From NCBI GenBank assembly GCA_929200535.1, contig CAKMZV010000003.1:49237-113236 (forward strand): a stretch of 64,000 nucleotides of DNA. Reading direction: 5' to 3'. This document shows, piece by piece, positions 1 through 10,466 of this stretch (position 1 is its first letter; the number at the start of each line of letters is the position of its first letter). Under the pieces are notes generated by a model that worked only from the letters and a program-made list of their open reading frames with translations, did not search any database and had not been told where the DNA came from. Origin of the DNA: an uncultured Gammaproteobacteria bacterium (GTDB lineage Bacteria; Pseudomonadota; Gammaproteobacteria; CAKMZV01). The position numbers and the translations under genes are program-made.

Positions 1-1049
1 AAGAGTTTGGTAATTTTGTCTCCTCAATGCTCCCTACTACTCAGCATACCATTGCAGCAAACGAAGGAGCTGCTGTTGGGTTAGCAATTGGACATCACCT
101 TGCTACTGGGAAAATTCCTTTAGTTTATCTTCAAAATTCAGGGTTAGGCAATACAATTAATCCCCTTGTTTCACTGGCGGATCCTACCGTTTATGGCATT
201 CCTCTATTGCTTCTCATTGGCTGGCGTGGAGAACCTGATATTCCAGATGAACCACAACATAAAAAACAAGGCCCCATCACCTTACCTACGCTGGACGCAA
301 TGGATATTAAATGGGCAACACTTCATAAGGACCTTTCATCCAAAGAAGTCATTTCAACCGTTGATACTGCTCTTCAACACTGCCGTCAACAACAAGCACC
401 CTTTGCCTTAGTCGTGCATAAAAATACCTTTGAAAAATTCACTAAACCCAAACACACATCAGACTTAATTTTGCAACGTGAACAAGCAATTGCAACCATA
501 ATGAAATTTATCCAGCCTGATGATATTGTTGTCGCCACAACTGGGATGATTTCACGTGAGCTATATGAGCAAAGAGAAATGCAAAATCAATCTCATCAAC
601 AAGATTTTTTAGTCGTTGGGGGAATGGGTCATTGTAGTTCTATTGCCCTACGTATAGCTATGGAAAAACCTAACCGAACAATCTATTGCCTTGATGGTGA
701 TGGTTCAATACTTATGCATATGGGCTCTTTAGCCGTTGCCGGCACCAGTGCTTGTAAAAATTTTAAACACATCGTACTTAATAATGGCGTACATGATTCA
801 GTCGGAGGACAACCCACTGTGGGTCTGACTATTGATATGCCAAATATTGCCAAAAACTGCCACTATCGCCATACTCACTCGGTTGAAACAAGCGAGCAAC
901 TTGAAAATACTCTACCTGATTTCATCAATCAATCAGGACCTTGCTTTTTACAAGTTTGTGTCAAACCTGGCAATCGTGCTGACCTTGGCAGACCAACACA
1001 AACACCCCAAGAATGCAAAGTGCATTTTATGCAACACCTCTCCTCATAA
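1..1049 (+). CDS. Phosphonopyruvate decarboxylase, 5'-truncated by the window edge; C-terminal 340 aa identical to the copy at 26846-27976
   Basis: ThDP-dependent decarboxylase features (ANEGAAVGLAIGHHLATG, LDGDGSILMHMGSLA); identical to the complete ORF downstream of pepM. Confidence 0.93.
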   Translation, partial: EFGNFVSSMLPTTQHTIAANEGAAVGLAIGHHLATGKIPLVYLQNSGLGNTINPLVSLADPTVYGIPLLLLIGWRGEPDIPDEPQHKKQGPITLPTLDAMDIKWATLHKDLSSKEVISTVDTALQHCRQQQAPFALVVHKNTFEKFTKPKHTSDLILQREQAIATIMKFIQPDDIVVATTGMISRELYEQREMQNQSHQQDFLVVGGMGHCSSIALRIAMEKPNRTIYCLDGDGSILMHMGSLAVAGTSACKNFKHIVLNNGVHDSVGGQPTVGLTIDMPNIAKNCHYRHTHSVETSEQLENTLPDFINQSGPCFLQVCVKPGNRADLGRPTQTPQECKVHFMQHLSS

Positions 1050-1061
1050 AACATCTATCTA

Positions 1062-2177
1062 ATGAAACAACAACTCTACATCAATCAAGGATTTGCAGCT
1101 TGGGATGGTATCCTAAAACAATATCAACCCCAAAAAACCCTACTTGTATGTGGAAAGCAATCCTATCGCTCCATAGAAGCAATTGTACAACCCCTACTAA
1201 CTCAACTATCAGGAAAAATAATTACTTTTAATGAGTTTGGTAAAAAGCCTTGTATTGAGGATATTTTCCGTGGCATCACCTTATGTCGAGAAGAGAACGT
1301 TGATTTAATTATTGCCATTGGGGGTGGCCATTGCATTGATACAGCAAAGGCCATTAATTTATTAAGCAAACAACCTATTTCACTTAATAATGCCAATGAT
1401 TTAGCAGAAAGCATTCGTGGCAACACGACATTAATCCCAACTGAATGCCCTCTAATTGTGATGCCCACCACATGCGGATCAGGCTCTGAAGCCACACACT
1501 TTGCCGTCGTTTATATTGGCTCCGACAAATTCTCATTAGCCCACCCCAGCATCTTGGCTGATTGGGTAATTGCTGATAAATGTTTAGTCAACTCACTACC
1601 TCACTCAATCGCTGTATATACAGCCTTAGATGCTCTATGCCAAGCCATAGAATCCTACTGGTCAGTCGGTGCAACACAAGAGAGTGAAGAGTACGCACTC
1701 AATGCCTTAAAAATCATTAGCCCGCATCTTCAAAACCAATTTACTATAAATGATCAATTTTTTACGGATATGGTACTCGCTGCAAACTATGCTGGTCGTG
1801 CCATTAATATTTCCAAAACAACTGCCCCACACGCCCTATCCTACTACTTAACCGATCAATTTGATGTCCCCCATGGGATTGCCGTGGCACTAACTCTTGG
1901 AGCCGTAGCAACCTATACTGAAATCAATGCAGAAAATCACACTCAGAAAAAAATACAAACAATAAAGAATATACTTAATTTTTCAGATGAATTTTCTCAG
2001 TCATGGTACGACTTTATTGCTTCACTTGATATTGCTTGCAAATTATCTGACTACAATCTGAAAGAAGAACACTTAGAAAAAATGGTGAACTCAGTTAATT
2101 TACAAAGACTTGCCAATCACCCAATTAATTTTGATACAAAACAACTAAAACAGGTGCTGAAATCACGCTATATTTAA
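1062..2177 (+). CDS. Iron-containing alcohol dehydrogenase family, probable phosphonoacetaldehyde reductase (copy 1)
   Basis: GGGHCIDTAKA and MPTTCGSGSEAT motifs; directly follows phosphonopyruvate decarboxylase. Confidence 0.85.
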   Translation: MKQQLYINQGFAAWDGILKQYQPQKTLLVCGKQSYRSIEAIVQPLLTQLSGKIITFNEFGKKPCIEDIFRGITLCREENVDLIIAIGGGHCIDTAKAINLLSKQPISLNNANDLAESIRGNTTLIPTECPLIVMPTTCGSGSEATHFAVVYIGSDKFSLAHPSILADWVIADKCLVNSLPHSIAVYTALDALCQAIESYWSVGATQESEEYALNALKIISPHLQNQFTINDQFFTDMVLAANYAGRAINISKTTAPHALSYYLTDQFDVPHGIAVALTLGAVATYTEINAENHTQKKIQTIKNILNFSDEFSQSWYDFIASLDIACKLSDYNLKEEHLEKMVNSVNLQRLANHPINFDTKQLKQVLKSRYI

Positions 2178-2470
2178 GTACTCAAATCCTGTGCTGATTT
2201 TTTGCAGACTTCCATACTATAAATATTTCCGACTATTTCCGATCTGCAAAATATTTTTCATAGTACCTTAACCTTATACCAATGATAGCCCAAAAATGTA
2301 CTGCCATTATCAAAACCTTTACAACAACAATGGGATAAAGCATACAACATATGTTTATACGGAATATGACATTGGTTTATCCAAAGGACGAAATATTACT
2401 GTGAGTTATGTTAAACTATAGCCTCAAGTCTCTTAACCAAAAAAAGCTAATTTTCATATAAAGCTCACCT

Positions 2471-3703
2471 ATGAAGCGTAGGATACTCTCAAATGCAGCT
2501 TCCTTAACAGTGATTCAAGTAGCGAATTATGTCACTCCCTTAATCGTGCTCGTTTATCTTGCCCGTATATTAGGAACTGAGCTTTATGGAGTTCTAGCAT
2601 TTTCTCAAGCGATTATAACCATAAGTAGTATATTTACAGACTTTGGATATTCTTTATCTGCGACAGACAAAATTTCAAAGAATAGAGAGAAGCTTAATTT
2701 TGTATCCACAATTATAGGCGGGATTTATTCTTTTCAATTTTTACTCTTTATATGTTGTGCAATAGTAATTATTACATTTGCACATTTCAGTCAGACATAT
2801 CATGAACACAAGACTTTATTATTACTAACACTAGTGCCAGTCTTTGCACAAACATTCTATCCTTTGTGGTTCTTCCAAGGCATAGAAAAAATGAATTTAC
2901 TAGCTTTTTTTTCTATTACTATCAAAATAATATATGTACTTCTGGTAATTTACTTCATAAAAACCCCCAAAGACTATACTTTTGTTCCTTTACTTAGTGG
3001 GCTTGCACACGGCACTGGTCTCTGTATGTCTATAGCTATAATTTACAGATTAGGTTACAAAATAATTATCCCGAATAAAACAAAAATATTGTACTGCATT
3101 AGTTTTTCTAGAAAATTTTTTGTTTCACGTATGCTTGTTATGATTTACATGAATAGCTCAGTTTTAATTCTTGGGCTTATTGCAAACTCATCTATTGTCG
3201 CCACATACTCAATAGCAGAGCAACTATATAAAGCAATGCAATCTGCAATAAGTCCACTATCTGCAGCGACATATCCATTTATGGCAAAGGAAAAAGATAT
3301 TAAGCTGATGATGAAATTAATATATTACTGTGTTTTTTTTGTTATTGTAGGAGCTATTTTAGGATATTTTATTAGCCCCACTCTAATACACTATTTTTTT
3401 GATCAGTCATGGGAAAACTCCTTGTCCATACTAAATATATTTTTTATTGCAATTGTATTTCACGCAGGTACTGTAATGACTGGCTATCCTCTTGCAACAG
3501 CAGTGGGTCGTATAGACGTTGCTAATTCATCGGTTATTACTGGTGCTCTTATCTACTGTACTGGCATTATCGTATTATTTTTATTTGGACAAATAAACCC
3601 GTTAATGCTAGCCTTTCTTATGATTATTAGTGAGCTTGGGGTTTTAGCCAAACGGGCTTTTATACTGATACCCGTGGCAATGCAAAAAATATCAAATGAC
3701 TGA
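2471..3703 (+). CDS. wzx: Wzx-type oligosaccharide flippase
   Basis: Polytopic 410 aa protein with typical N-terminus (ASLTVIQVANYVTPLIVLVYLARILGTELYGVLAFSQA). Confidence 0.9.
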   Translation: MKRRILSNAASLTVIQVANYVTPLIVLVYLARILGTELYGVLAFSQAIITISSIFTDFGYSLSATDKISKNREKLNFVSTIIGGIYSFQFLLFICCAIVIITFAHFSQTYHEHKTLLLLTLVPVFAQTFYPLWFFQGIEKMNLLAFFSITIKIIYVLLVIYFIKTPKDYTFVPLLSGLAHGTGLCMSIAIIYRLGYKIIIPNKTKILYCISFSRKFFVSRMLVMIYMNSSVLILGLIANSSIVATYSIAEQLYKAMQSAISPLSAATYPFMAKEKDIKLMMKLIYYCVFFVIVGAILGYFISPTLIHYFFDQSWENSLSILNIFFIAIVFHAGTVMTGYPLATAVGRIDVANSSVITGALIYCTGIIVLFLFGQINPLMLAFLMIISELGVLAKRAFILIPVAMQKISND

Positions 3704-3840
3704 TAATAGCAGTCTATAATATACAGTGCTGTTTACTAAGTGTTTTCTACTAAAGATACCCTTAAATGTTAAACAATCAAAAATAAATTATAAATAGAAA
3801 AATAAATTTTTCTTAAGAACACGGCCATAGAGTAGAAAAT

Positions 3841-5256
3841 ATGCAACAGCTTGAACATATCGTACAAATACAAAATATTTTATCAAGATACAATCTCACT
3901 AATTTTATTGACTCTGGCACTTTATTGGGACTTATAAGAGAAAATAGAATTTTGCCTTGGGATAACGATATTGATATCGCCATTATTGATGATGGAAGCA
4001 TCGATATGGCAAAACTATATTCTGCTTTCACCAATATGGGATACAACGTAAAAATGAATATGGATGGAATTCTACTTGAAAACAAAAATACGATAGAAAT
4101 AAATCTCAAATTTTACCAAAAATTGGATAATAAAATTTATACAATTTACAAATATAGTAATGCTAAGGCAAAATTTCTAAAAACACTAAATAATATTATT
4201 GTTACAGATAGTTGGTATATAGACAAGCGTAATTCCAAAAAAACAATAAAGTATATTATTAAAAGAATCAATTTACTAATCCCCAATTCTTTAAGTCAGA
4301 AGTTCTTAAAGTCCAAAAATTATGTCAGTATTCTGAGTGGCTCAATAGTTGAACCAATAAATACCATTGAAATAGGGGAACATTCATTTAAAGTACCTGC
4401 ATTTCCAGAAATATATTTAGAAAAAAAATATGGCAAAAACTGGAAAACACCTGTTAAAAATTATTCATATTCAACAGATGATTGTACGATAGTTGAATAC
4501 AAGATGAATTTAACAGATGTTCTTTATTTATTACAAATAGTACGGAATATTTTTTTTAAATATAATGCAGAAGTGTACTTATCAGCAGGCACTTTATTAG
4601 GAGCTATACGAGATGGAAATATAATTCCATGGGACTATGATATCGATTTAGCCTCAAAAGAATCGTATTTAAATAAAGCTGAAATGATTGCACAAGAGTT
4701 ATCTGATTTAGGGGTAACTGTTTTTTTGTCAAAATTTACCAATGTAATGGCTCTGTATTATAAAGGAATCACTGTTGATATAGATTTTTATCGCAGTGAT
4801 GGTAAATATTTAACTATGCCAATGAAACATATTAATAATAAATGGGGTGCTTTGATTTACTTCATAGACTGGCTATTTTGTTTTGAACCCAAATCGAGTG
4901 TATTTAATTCGATGAAAAATAACGTAACATTAGCAATCCCTAGGCACGTATTGTCTAGTATTCTAACAAAACTACCTACTACATTAAAAAAAGCTGCTAT
5001 AAACTTTCTTACCAAATGTGCCCAAACTACTGGTAATTCAAGAGGTTCTGTAAAAATTCCCAACAAGCTTATAGGCAATTTTAAAGAAATAAAAATATTT
5101 AATAGTAAATGGTTAATCCCTGAAAAATATGAAGAATATTTAGAACTGTATTATGGTAACTGGAAGATTAAGGAGAAAAAATTTGACTATCATAACTCCT
5201 CCGGTGAAGTATCCAGCTCTACTCAGATCCCAAACGAAAAATGGGAAATTAAGTAA
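3841..5256 (+). CDS. LicD-family protein with two tandem LicD-like domains
   Basis: Two LicD motifs: DSGTLLGLIRENRILPWDNDIDIAI and SAGTLLGAIRDGNIIPWDYDIDLAS. Confidence 0.88.
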   Translation: MQQLEHIVQIQNILSRYNLTNFIDSGTLLGLIRENRILPWDNDIDIAIIDDGSIDMAKLYSAFTNMGYNVKMNMDGILLENKNTIEINLKFYQKLDNKIYTIYKYSNAKAKFLKTLNNIIVTDSWYIDKRNSKKTIKYIIKRINLLIPNSLSQKFLKSKNYVSILSGSIVEPINTIEIGEHSFKVPAFPEIYLEKKYGKNWKTPVKNYSYSTDDCTIVEYKMNLTDVLYLLQIVRNIFFKYNAEVYLSAGTLLGAIRDGNIIPWDYDIDLASKESYLNKAEMIAQELSDLGVTVFLSKFTNVMALYYKGITVDIDFYRSDGKYLTMPMKHINNKWGALIYFIDWLFCFEPKSSVFNSMKNNVTLAIPRHVLSSILTKLPTTLKKAAINFLTKCAQTTGNSRGSVKIPNKLIGNFKEIKIFNSKWLIPEKYEEYLELYYGNWKIKEKKFDYHNSSGEVSSSTQIPNEKWEIK

Positions 5257-5284
5257 TCTTAATGAATATAAGCCCCCCTAAATT

Positions 5285-6570
5285 ATGTCGTATTTTTCAC
5301 TGCTAATATTAATTACTAGTCATGTTATGTGCTGGTGGCTCATTGGCGGAAGACAAAAATTACAACATAGTCCAGTCAAAATCAGCACCTTACTTAGTGG
5401 AATACACACTATCCCACACTATATTATTTGTACAATTTCCCCAGAAAATTCTTGGCTATACCCCTCTCTTGGTAATAAATATATCATTTATTTGATAGAG
5501 TTTGGAATTCTGTATTCTTTAGGGTTATTTATACAAGCGCTCTGTATAAGTACCGCTAGCAAAATAAAAATGCCAATAGCTACTAAATTAACTATAGAGC
5601 CTCATTATCCTTTTAGAAAAGCCGCATTACTGCTATTTACAGTTTATATATCAATACTATTGGTATATTTTAATAAAATTGGTGGGTTGCAATACTACCT
5701 TACTCATTTTAATAACCGAGATGAGTTGCGAGCTGGCCTTGGGATACTAGATATGTGTAAATTTCCTGTCGCATATTTAACTATATTATTTTTAGTAGCT
5801 TCCTCCCTAAATCTTCGTCTAACCTTTTTTTTCTTATTGTAATCTTTATGGCAATGATTGAAATGCTATTCGGTGGACGCAGAAATCCAATCCAATTTTT
5901 GTTATTTGGGTTAATAGGCTTATTAATGGTTGATAAAAATAGACAACTATTTTCACCAAGCAGTATAGTTATTACACTTCTCTCCATATCAATTTTTATT
6001 GGTTTGTACTCCTTTAGAGCATTACATGTATCTCAATCCGAAGTAGATATTGATATCTTGACGTATGTACTGAATATTAGCTACAATGATATCTATATCT
6101 TTATAATATCTCATTTTTCTAATAATGATTTTTGGTATGGTTCTATATATCTAGATATTTTTTATAAAATTTTCTCTTACTTTAATGGTTCAACAGGTCC
6201 ATCGCTAGACGAAGGGCTTTATATATATAATATCTATAGAGGAAATTTCATTGAGCCACCCATGATCTTGGAGCAAATATATCAAAATTCATTCCCACCT
6301 AGGACTTTTGGTAATGGTTATATAAACTTTGGAATCGCAGGAGTATTAATATTTTTTTCTATCAAAGGTACGCTAACTGGTCTAGCTTATAAAATCATGA
6401 CTAAATCTAACTATAATCCTATTTTTATGTATATTTACTTAATCATGATTTTTTCTTTTCAATTAAGTAATTTAAAATTATTTGAATTTATGACTATTTG
6501 TAGTGCATTAATACTCCTATCAATACCATTAAGATTAATTAAAAAACGGCAAACTACCACCTATAGATAG
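5285..6570 (+). pseudogene. wzy: Oligosaccharide repeat-unit polymerase (Wzy-like), split by a frameshift into ORFs 5285-5842 and 5848-6570
   Basis: Both ORFs are polytopic; the join at T8 (about 5825-5832) reads TFFFLIVIFMAMIEMLFGGRRNPIQF if one T is added. Confidence 0.8.
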
Positions 6571-6840
6571 ATTTAATTTCTTGATTTAAATGAAAAAAAA
6601 TTGTCTACAATATTTAGTAGAATCATGCGAGTAAGTACCAAAACTTTTTTTGTAACCAACACGCCTCTAAAAATATTAATATTATTACACTCAAAAATGA
6701 GTTGAATTTAAACTAATAGCAATTTTTATATACAAAATATGAACAGTAAAAAATGAAAAATCGCATGGATTGTCATTGTGGAACTTTTATGAATAGATTT
6801 GAAACTGTTTTTTTAGTTTAACAAAAATTATTAACATTTC

Positions 6841-7968
6841 ATGAATGAACGAGAGGGAATTTTAAATAAAAAAATATTTTTTATTGGGACATTACCACCA
6901 CCTATTGATGGACAATCAAAAATTGCATCAATCGTATTGGAAACGATGTATGAAAACAATGCAGACGTGATGGTGCTCAACCTCAATAGAGCTAGGATTT
7001 CACGAACTTTTACAGATCAAATTAGGCGTTTTTTTGGGATATTATTGATTTATTCAAAAGTGATTTTGAGTCAAAAAAATGTAGATTCAATTTATTTTAC
7101 TATCTCAGAATCTAAATTAGGTAATGTGAAAGATTTAATTTTGTATTTATTAATTTACAAAAGACTCAAATTGCTAACCATACATATGTTAGGGGGAGCT
7201 AATATGGATAAAATTTTAAATAATAATAGCTTATTATCTATGCTGAATGTTTTTTTTATGAAAAAAATGCGTAATGTTATAGTAGAAGGTGCACGTGGTC
7301 AGCAAATATTCGCAAAGACATTTACAAAAAATAATATTCACATCACCCCTAATTTTGCCGATGAATTTCTATTTTCATCAAAAGAGATATGTCTGGAAAA
7401 ATATGAAAACATTGAAAAAATAAAATTATTGTATCTTAGCAATATGATACCTGAAAAAGGATACTTAACACTAGTTAAAGCTATCCAGCTGTTGCCATCT
7501 AAAATCATGTCTCAATTTGAGATAACATTTGTTGGCGGATTTCAACACCAGAAACATCAAAAAGAATTTAATGAATGTATTCGAAACATGCCTATGATAA
7601 AATATCTAGGTCCATTCATTGATGGAGAGAAAAAAAAATCTCTTTACCTGTCTTCACATATCTTTTGCTTGCCAACATATTACCCTTATGAAGGACAACC
7701 TGTCAGTATATTGGAGGCATATGCAACAGGTTGTGCTGTTATAACTACTGAACACGGAGGCATTTTAGATATTTTCAAAGATAATATTAATGGATTTACT
7801 GTTAAAGCTAATTCTCCCGCGGCTTTATCTTCGTGTATGCGTTCCATTGCTACAGATCGACAAAAATTAAAATATTTTGCATTACGTAATATTGAAGATG
7901 CGATTACAATGTATACAAAGCATAGATTTAAATCACAAATATCGGATATATTCTTTCTAACTCATTAA
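6841..7968 (+). CDS. Glycosyltransferase family 4 (GT-B)
   Basis: YLSNMIPEKGYLTLVKAIQLL and YYPYEGQPVSILEAYATGCAVITTEHGG motifs. Confidence 0.88.
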   Translation: MNEREGILNKKIFFIGTLPPPIDGQSKIASIVLETMYENNADVMVLNLNRARISRTFTDQIRRFFGILLIYSKVILSQKNVDSIYFTISESKLGNVKDLILYLLIYKRLKLLTIHMLGGANMDKILNNNSLLSMLNVFFMKKMRNVIVEGARGQQIFAKTFTKNNIHITPNFADEFLFSSKEICLEKYENIEKIKLLYLSNMIPEKGYLTLVKAIQLLPSKIMSQFEITFVGGFQHQKHQKEFNECIRNMPMIKYLGPFIDGEKKKSLYLSSHIFCLPTYYPYEGQPVSILEAYATGCAVITTEHGGILDIFKDNINGFTVKANSPAALSSCMRSIATDRQKLKYFALRNIEDAITMYTKHRFKSQISDIFFLTH

Positions 7969-7984
7969 AATTACTTAAAATTAA

Positions 7985-8701
7985 ATGAATTTATTAGATA
8001 GCGGAATTATCGGAAATGGAATGATTGCCTCTGAAATAAAAAAAAGTTGGCAAAATCCCGCAAATTATGTCATATTTGCATCTGGAGTATCAGATTCATT
8101 ATGTACCGACTCTAGCCAATTTGCAAGAGAAAAAAACCTCTTATCACAGATAATTGAACAGTTAAATGATGATAGAATACTAGTATACTTTAGTACTTGT
8201 AGTGTTTTTGATGCCTCTAAAATCAAAATATCGCAGTATATACAGCATAAATTAGCTATGGAGTCTTTAGTAAAGAAATGTGAATCCTATCAAATATTTC
8301 GATTACCTCAAATAATTGGTATTAGTAATTCCAAAAAAACCTTAGTTAGCTATTTCTATGAGGCAATCACGAATACCCGAAAACTCATTATACAACGCAA
8401 TGCTATAAGAAATCTTCTTGATGTCACAGATGTTGTTAGTTTAACTTCAGCTATATGCGACAGTAAAAAATTTATTAATTCTACGCTTAATATTGCAAGC
8501 ACTCGATACGATTCAGTAATTCGAATTGTGGAAATTTTGGAAAAATTGATCGGTCAAAAAGCGTTAACAAAATATATTGATGGTGGAAGTGCTTATTTTA
8601 TCGATACTAAAATTGTGGAAGAATTTAATAAAAATCTTGGAATTGTATTTGATGCTCAATACTTACCTAGGGTCATTCAAAAATATTACGGTTCATGTTA
8701 A
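7985..8701 (+). CDS. NAD(P)-dependent sugar epimerase/reductase-like protein
   Basis: Short-chain/extended Rossmann-like N-terminus (GIIGNGMIASEI); context. Confidence 0.6.
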   Translation: MNLLDSGIIGNGMIASEIKKSWQNPANYVIFASGVSDSLCTDSSQFAREKNLLSQIIEQLNDDRILVYFSTCSVFDASKIKISQYIQHKLAMESLVKKCESYQIFRLPQIIGISNSKKTLVSYFYEAITNTRKLIIQRNAIRNLLDVTDVVSLTSAICDSKKFINSTLNIASTRYDSVIRIVEILEKLIGQKALTKYIDGGSAYFIDTKIVEEFNKNLGIVFDAQYLPRVIQKYYGSC

Positions 8702-8702
8702 T

Positions 8703-9842
8703 ATGAATTTAAAAAAAAAAATATGTATTCGCTGTGTGATGGATTACAGAGATTCAAAAATTACTTTTGATGAAAATGGTATTTGTGATCATTGTCAAAA
8801 TTTTGATAATAACATTAAACCTAATTGGCACACGGATCAAAAAGGAGATTTAGAATTAAAACAAATAACTACCAAAATAAAGCAAGAGGGCATTAACAAA
8901 GATTTTGACTGTATTATTGGCTTAAGTGGCGGGCTGGATAGTTCGTATACTGCTTATATTGCGAAAGAGATTATGGGTCTAAGACCATTATTGCTGCATG
9001 TTGATGCAGGATGGAATACTGATCAAGCAGTAAGTAATATTGAAAAATTAGTTAATGGATTAGAGTTAGAGCTCTATACAGAAGTAATAAATTGGAAAGA
9101 AATGCAAGACTTGCAAGTAGCATTTTTAAAATCACAAATACCCGACCAGGACATTCCACAAGATACTGCGTTTTTTTCAACACTCTATAAATTTGCAAAA
9201 CAACATGGCATAAAATATGTTTTAACTGGTGGCAACTATTCAACAGAATGTTGTCGAGAACCTGATGAGTGGGGGGCATTCCCTGGTATAGATAAAACAT
9301 TAATTAATAATATACATAAAAATTTTGGCTCACAAAAACTAAAAACTTTTCCAATTATAGATACCTTAGTTTATAAAATATTCTATCATAGAATTTTAGG
9401 TATGAAAGTCTTTAAACCTTTGAATTATGTTCCCTTTATCAAGAAAGATGCTGAAATTTTATTAAATGAAAAATATGGTTGGAAACCATTTCAACACAAA
9501 CATCATGAATCTCGATTTACTCGCTTCTATGAAGATTATTGGATGCCGAGAAAATTTGGATATGAAAAACGGCGTGCACATTTTTCAAGCTTAATTATGA
9601 CTGAACAAATGACCAGAGAGAGTGCGATAGAACGATTAAAAACTCCAGAAATGGATGATCAGTTTATGAAATTAGAATTTGAATTTGTTGCTAATAAACT
9701 CAATCTTTCAGTGGCTGAACTTCAAGAGATATTTGATGGCAAAAATAAAAACTTTCATGATTATAAAAACAAATATAAAATTTTTCATTTTGGAGGAAAG
9801 ATTTTAAATTTTCTAGGCTTGGAGCGTAGACAATACCGATGA
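8703..9842 (+). CDS. wbpG: N-acetyl sugar amidotransferase (WbpG/LfnA-type, PP-loop)
   Basis: CIRCVMDYRD...C..C zinc-ribbon-like start, GLSGGLDSSYTAYIAKE PP-loop, GGNYSTE; followed by hisH/hisF-like genes. Confidence 0.88.
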   Translation: MNLKKKICIRCVMDYRDSKITFDENGICDHCQNFDNNIKPNWHTDQKGDLELKQITTKIKQEGINKDFDCIIGLSGGLDSSYTAYIAKEIMGLRPLLLHVDAGWNTDQAVSNIEKLVNGLELELYTEVINWKEMQDLQVAFLKSQIPDQDIPQDTAFFSTLYKFAKQHGIKYVLTGGNYSTECCREPDEWGAFPGIDKTLINNIHKNFGSQKLKTFPIIDTLVYKIFYHRILGMKVFKPLNYVPFIKKDAEILLNEKYGWKPFQHKHHESRFTRFYEDYWMPRKFGYEKRRAHFSSLIMTEQMTRESAIERLKTPEMDDQFMKLEFEFVANKLNLSVAELQEIFDGKNKNFHDYKNKYKIFHFGGKILNFLGLERRQYR

Positions 9843-10462
9843 TTACGATTATTGATTACGGTTTAGGCAATATTCAGGCATTTTTAAATATCTATAAAGA
9901 GTTGCACGTACCTGCACAAGTTGCTAGGAACAAGGATGACTTAGAAGGTGCTAGCAAGTTGATTTTACCTGGCGTTGGGCATTTTGACTATGCAATGCAG
10001 AAGTTTAACACTTCTGGCATGCGAGAAGAGATTGAAAGGCTTGTACTAAAGAATAAAGTTACTACACTGGGTATTTGCGTGGGTATGCAAATGATGGCAG
10101 ATTTTAGTGAAGAAGGCGTTGAAACTGGATTAGGCTGGATTAAAGGGACTATCAAGAATCTCAAAGCAATTTTAAAAAATAAAGATGAACACAATTTACC
10201 ACTCCCTCATATGGGATGGAATAAAGTAACATCAAATCATAAACGCTTATTTAATAACCTTAACTCTAATGATTTAGAATTTTACTTTTTACATTCGTAT
10301 TACTTTGATTGTACTTCTAAAAAAAATTATATTGCGAATACGAGATATGGTTCAAATTTTTGTTGTGCTGTAAATAGTGAAAATATCTTTGGTGTACAAT
10401 TTCACCCAGAAAAAAGTCATCATTTTGGTGTTCAATTGCTTAAAAATTTTTCAGAATTATAG
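9839..10462 (+). CDS. hisH: HisH-like glutamine amidotransferase subunit
   Basis: IDYGLGNIQAF, LGICVGMQMM (Cys nucleophile), GVQFHPEKSH. Confidence 0.93.
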   Translation: MITIIDYGLGNIQAFLNIYKELHVPAQVARNKDDLEGASKLILPGVGHFDYAMQKFNTSGMREEIERLVLKNKVTTLGICVGMQMMADFSEEGVETGLGWIKGTIKNLKAILKNKDEHNLPLPHMGWNKVTSNHKRLFNNLNSNDLEFYFLHSYYFDCTSKKNYIANTRYGSNFCCAVNSENIFGVQFHPEKSHHFGVQLLKNFSEL

Positions 10463-10466
10463 ATAT

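Larger units (their letters stand above)
1..2416 (+). repeat. Direct repeat copy 1 (truncated by window start), identical to 26928-29343
   Basis: Base-by-base match at offset 26,927; divergence begins at 2417 (t) versus 29344 (c). Confidence 0.97.

Noticed and set aside
1202-1495. Opposite-strand and overlapping small ORFs in the ORF track (also 166-411, 832-1062, 3813-4109, 13234-13485, 57540-57929 and similar)
   Set aside because: They lie antisense or out of frame inside well-supported genes and have no recognisable motifs.
2178-2416. Possible coding remnant (MYCHYQNLYNNNGIKHTTYVYTEYDIGLSKGRNITVSYVK) at the end of the direct repeat
   Set aside because: Open only over a short stretch and matches no family I recognise; could be a gene fragment but unsupported.
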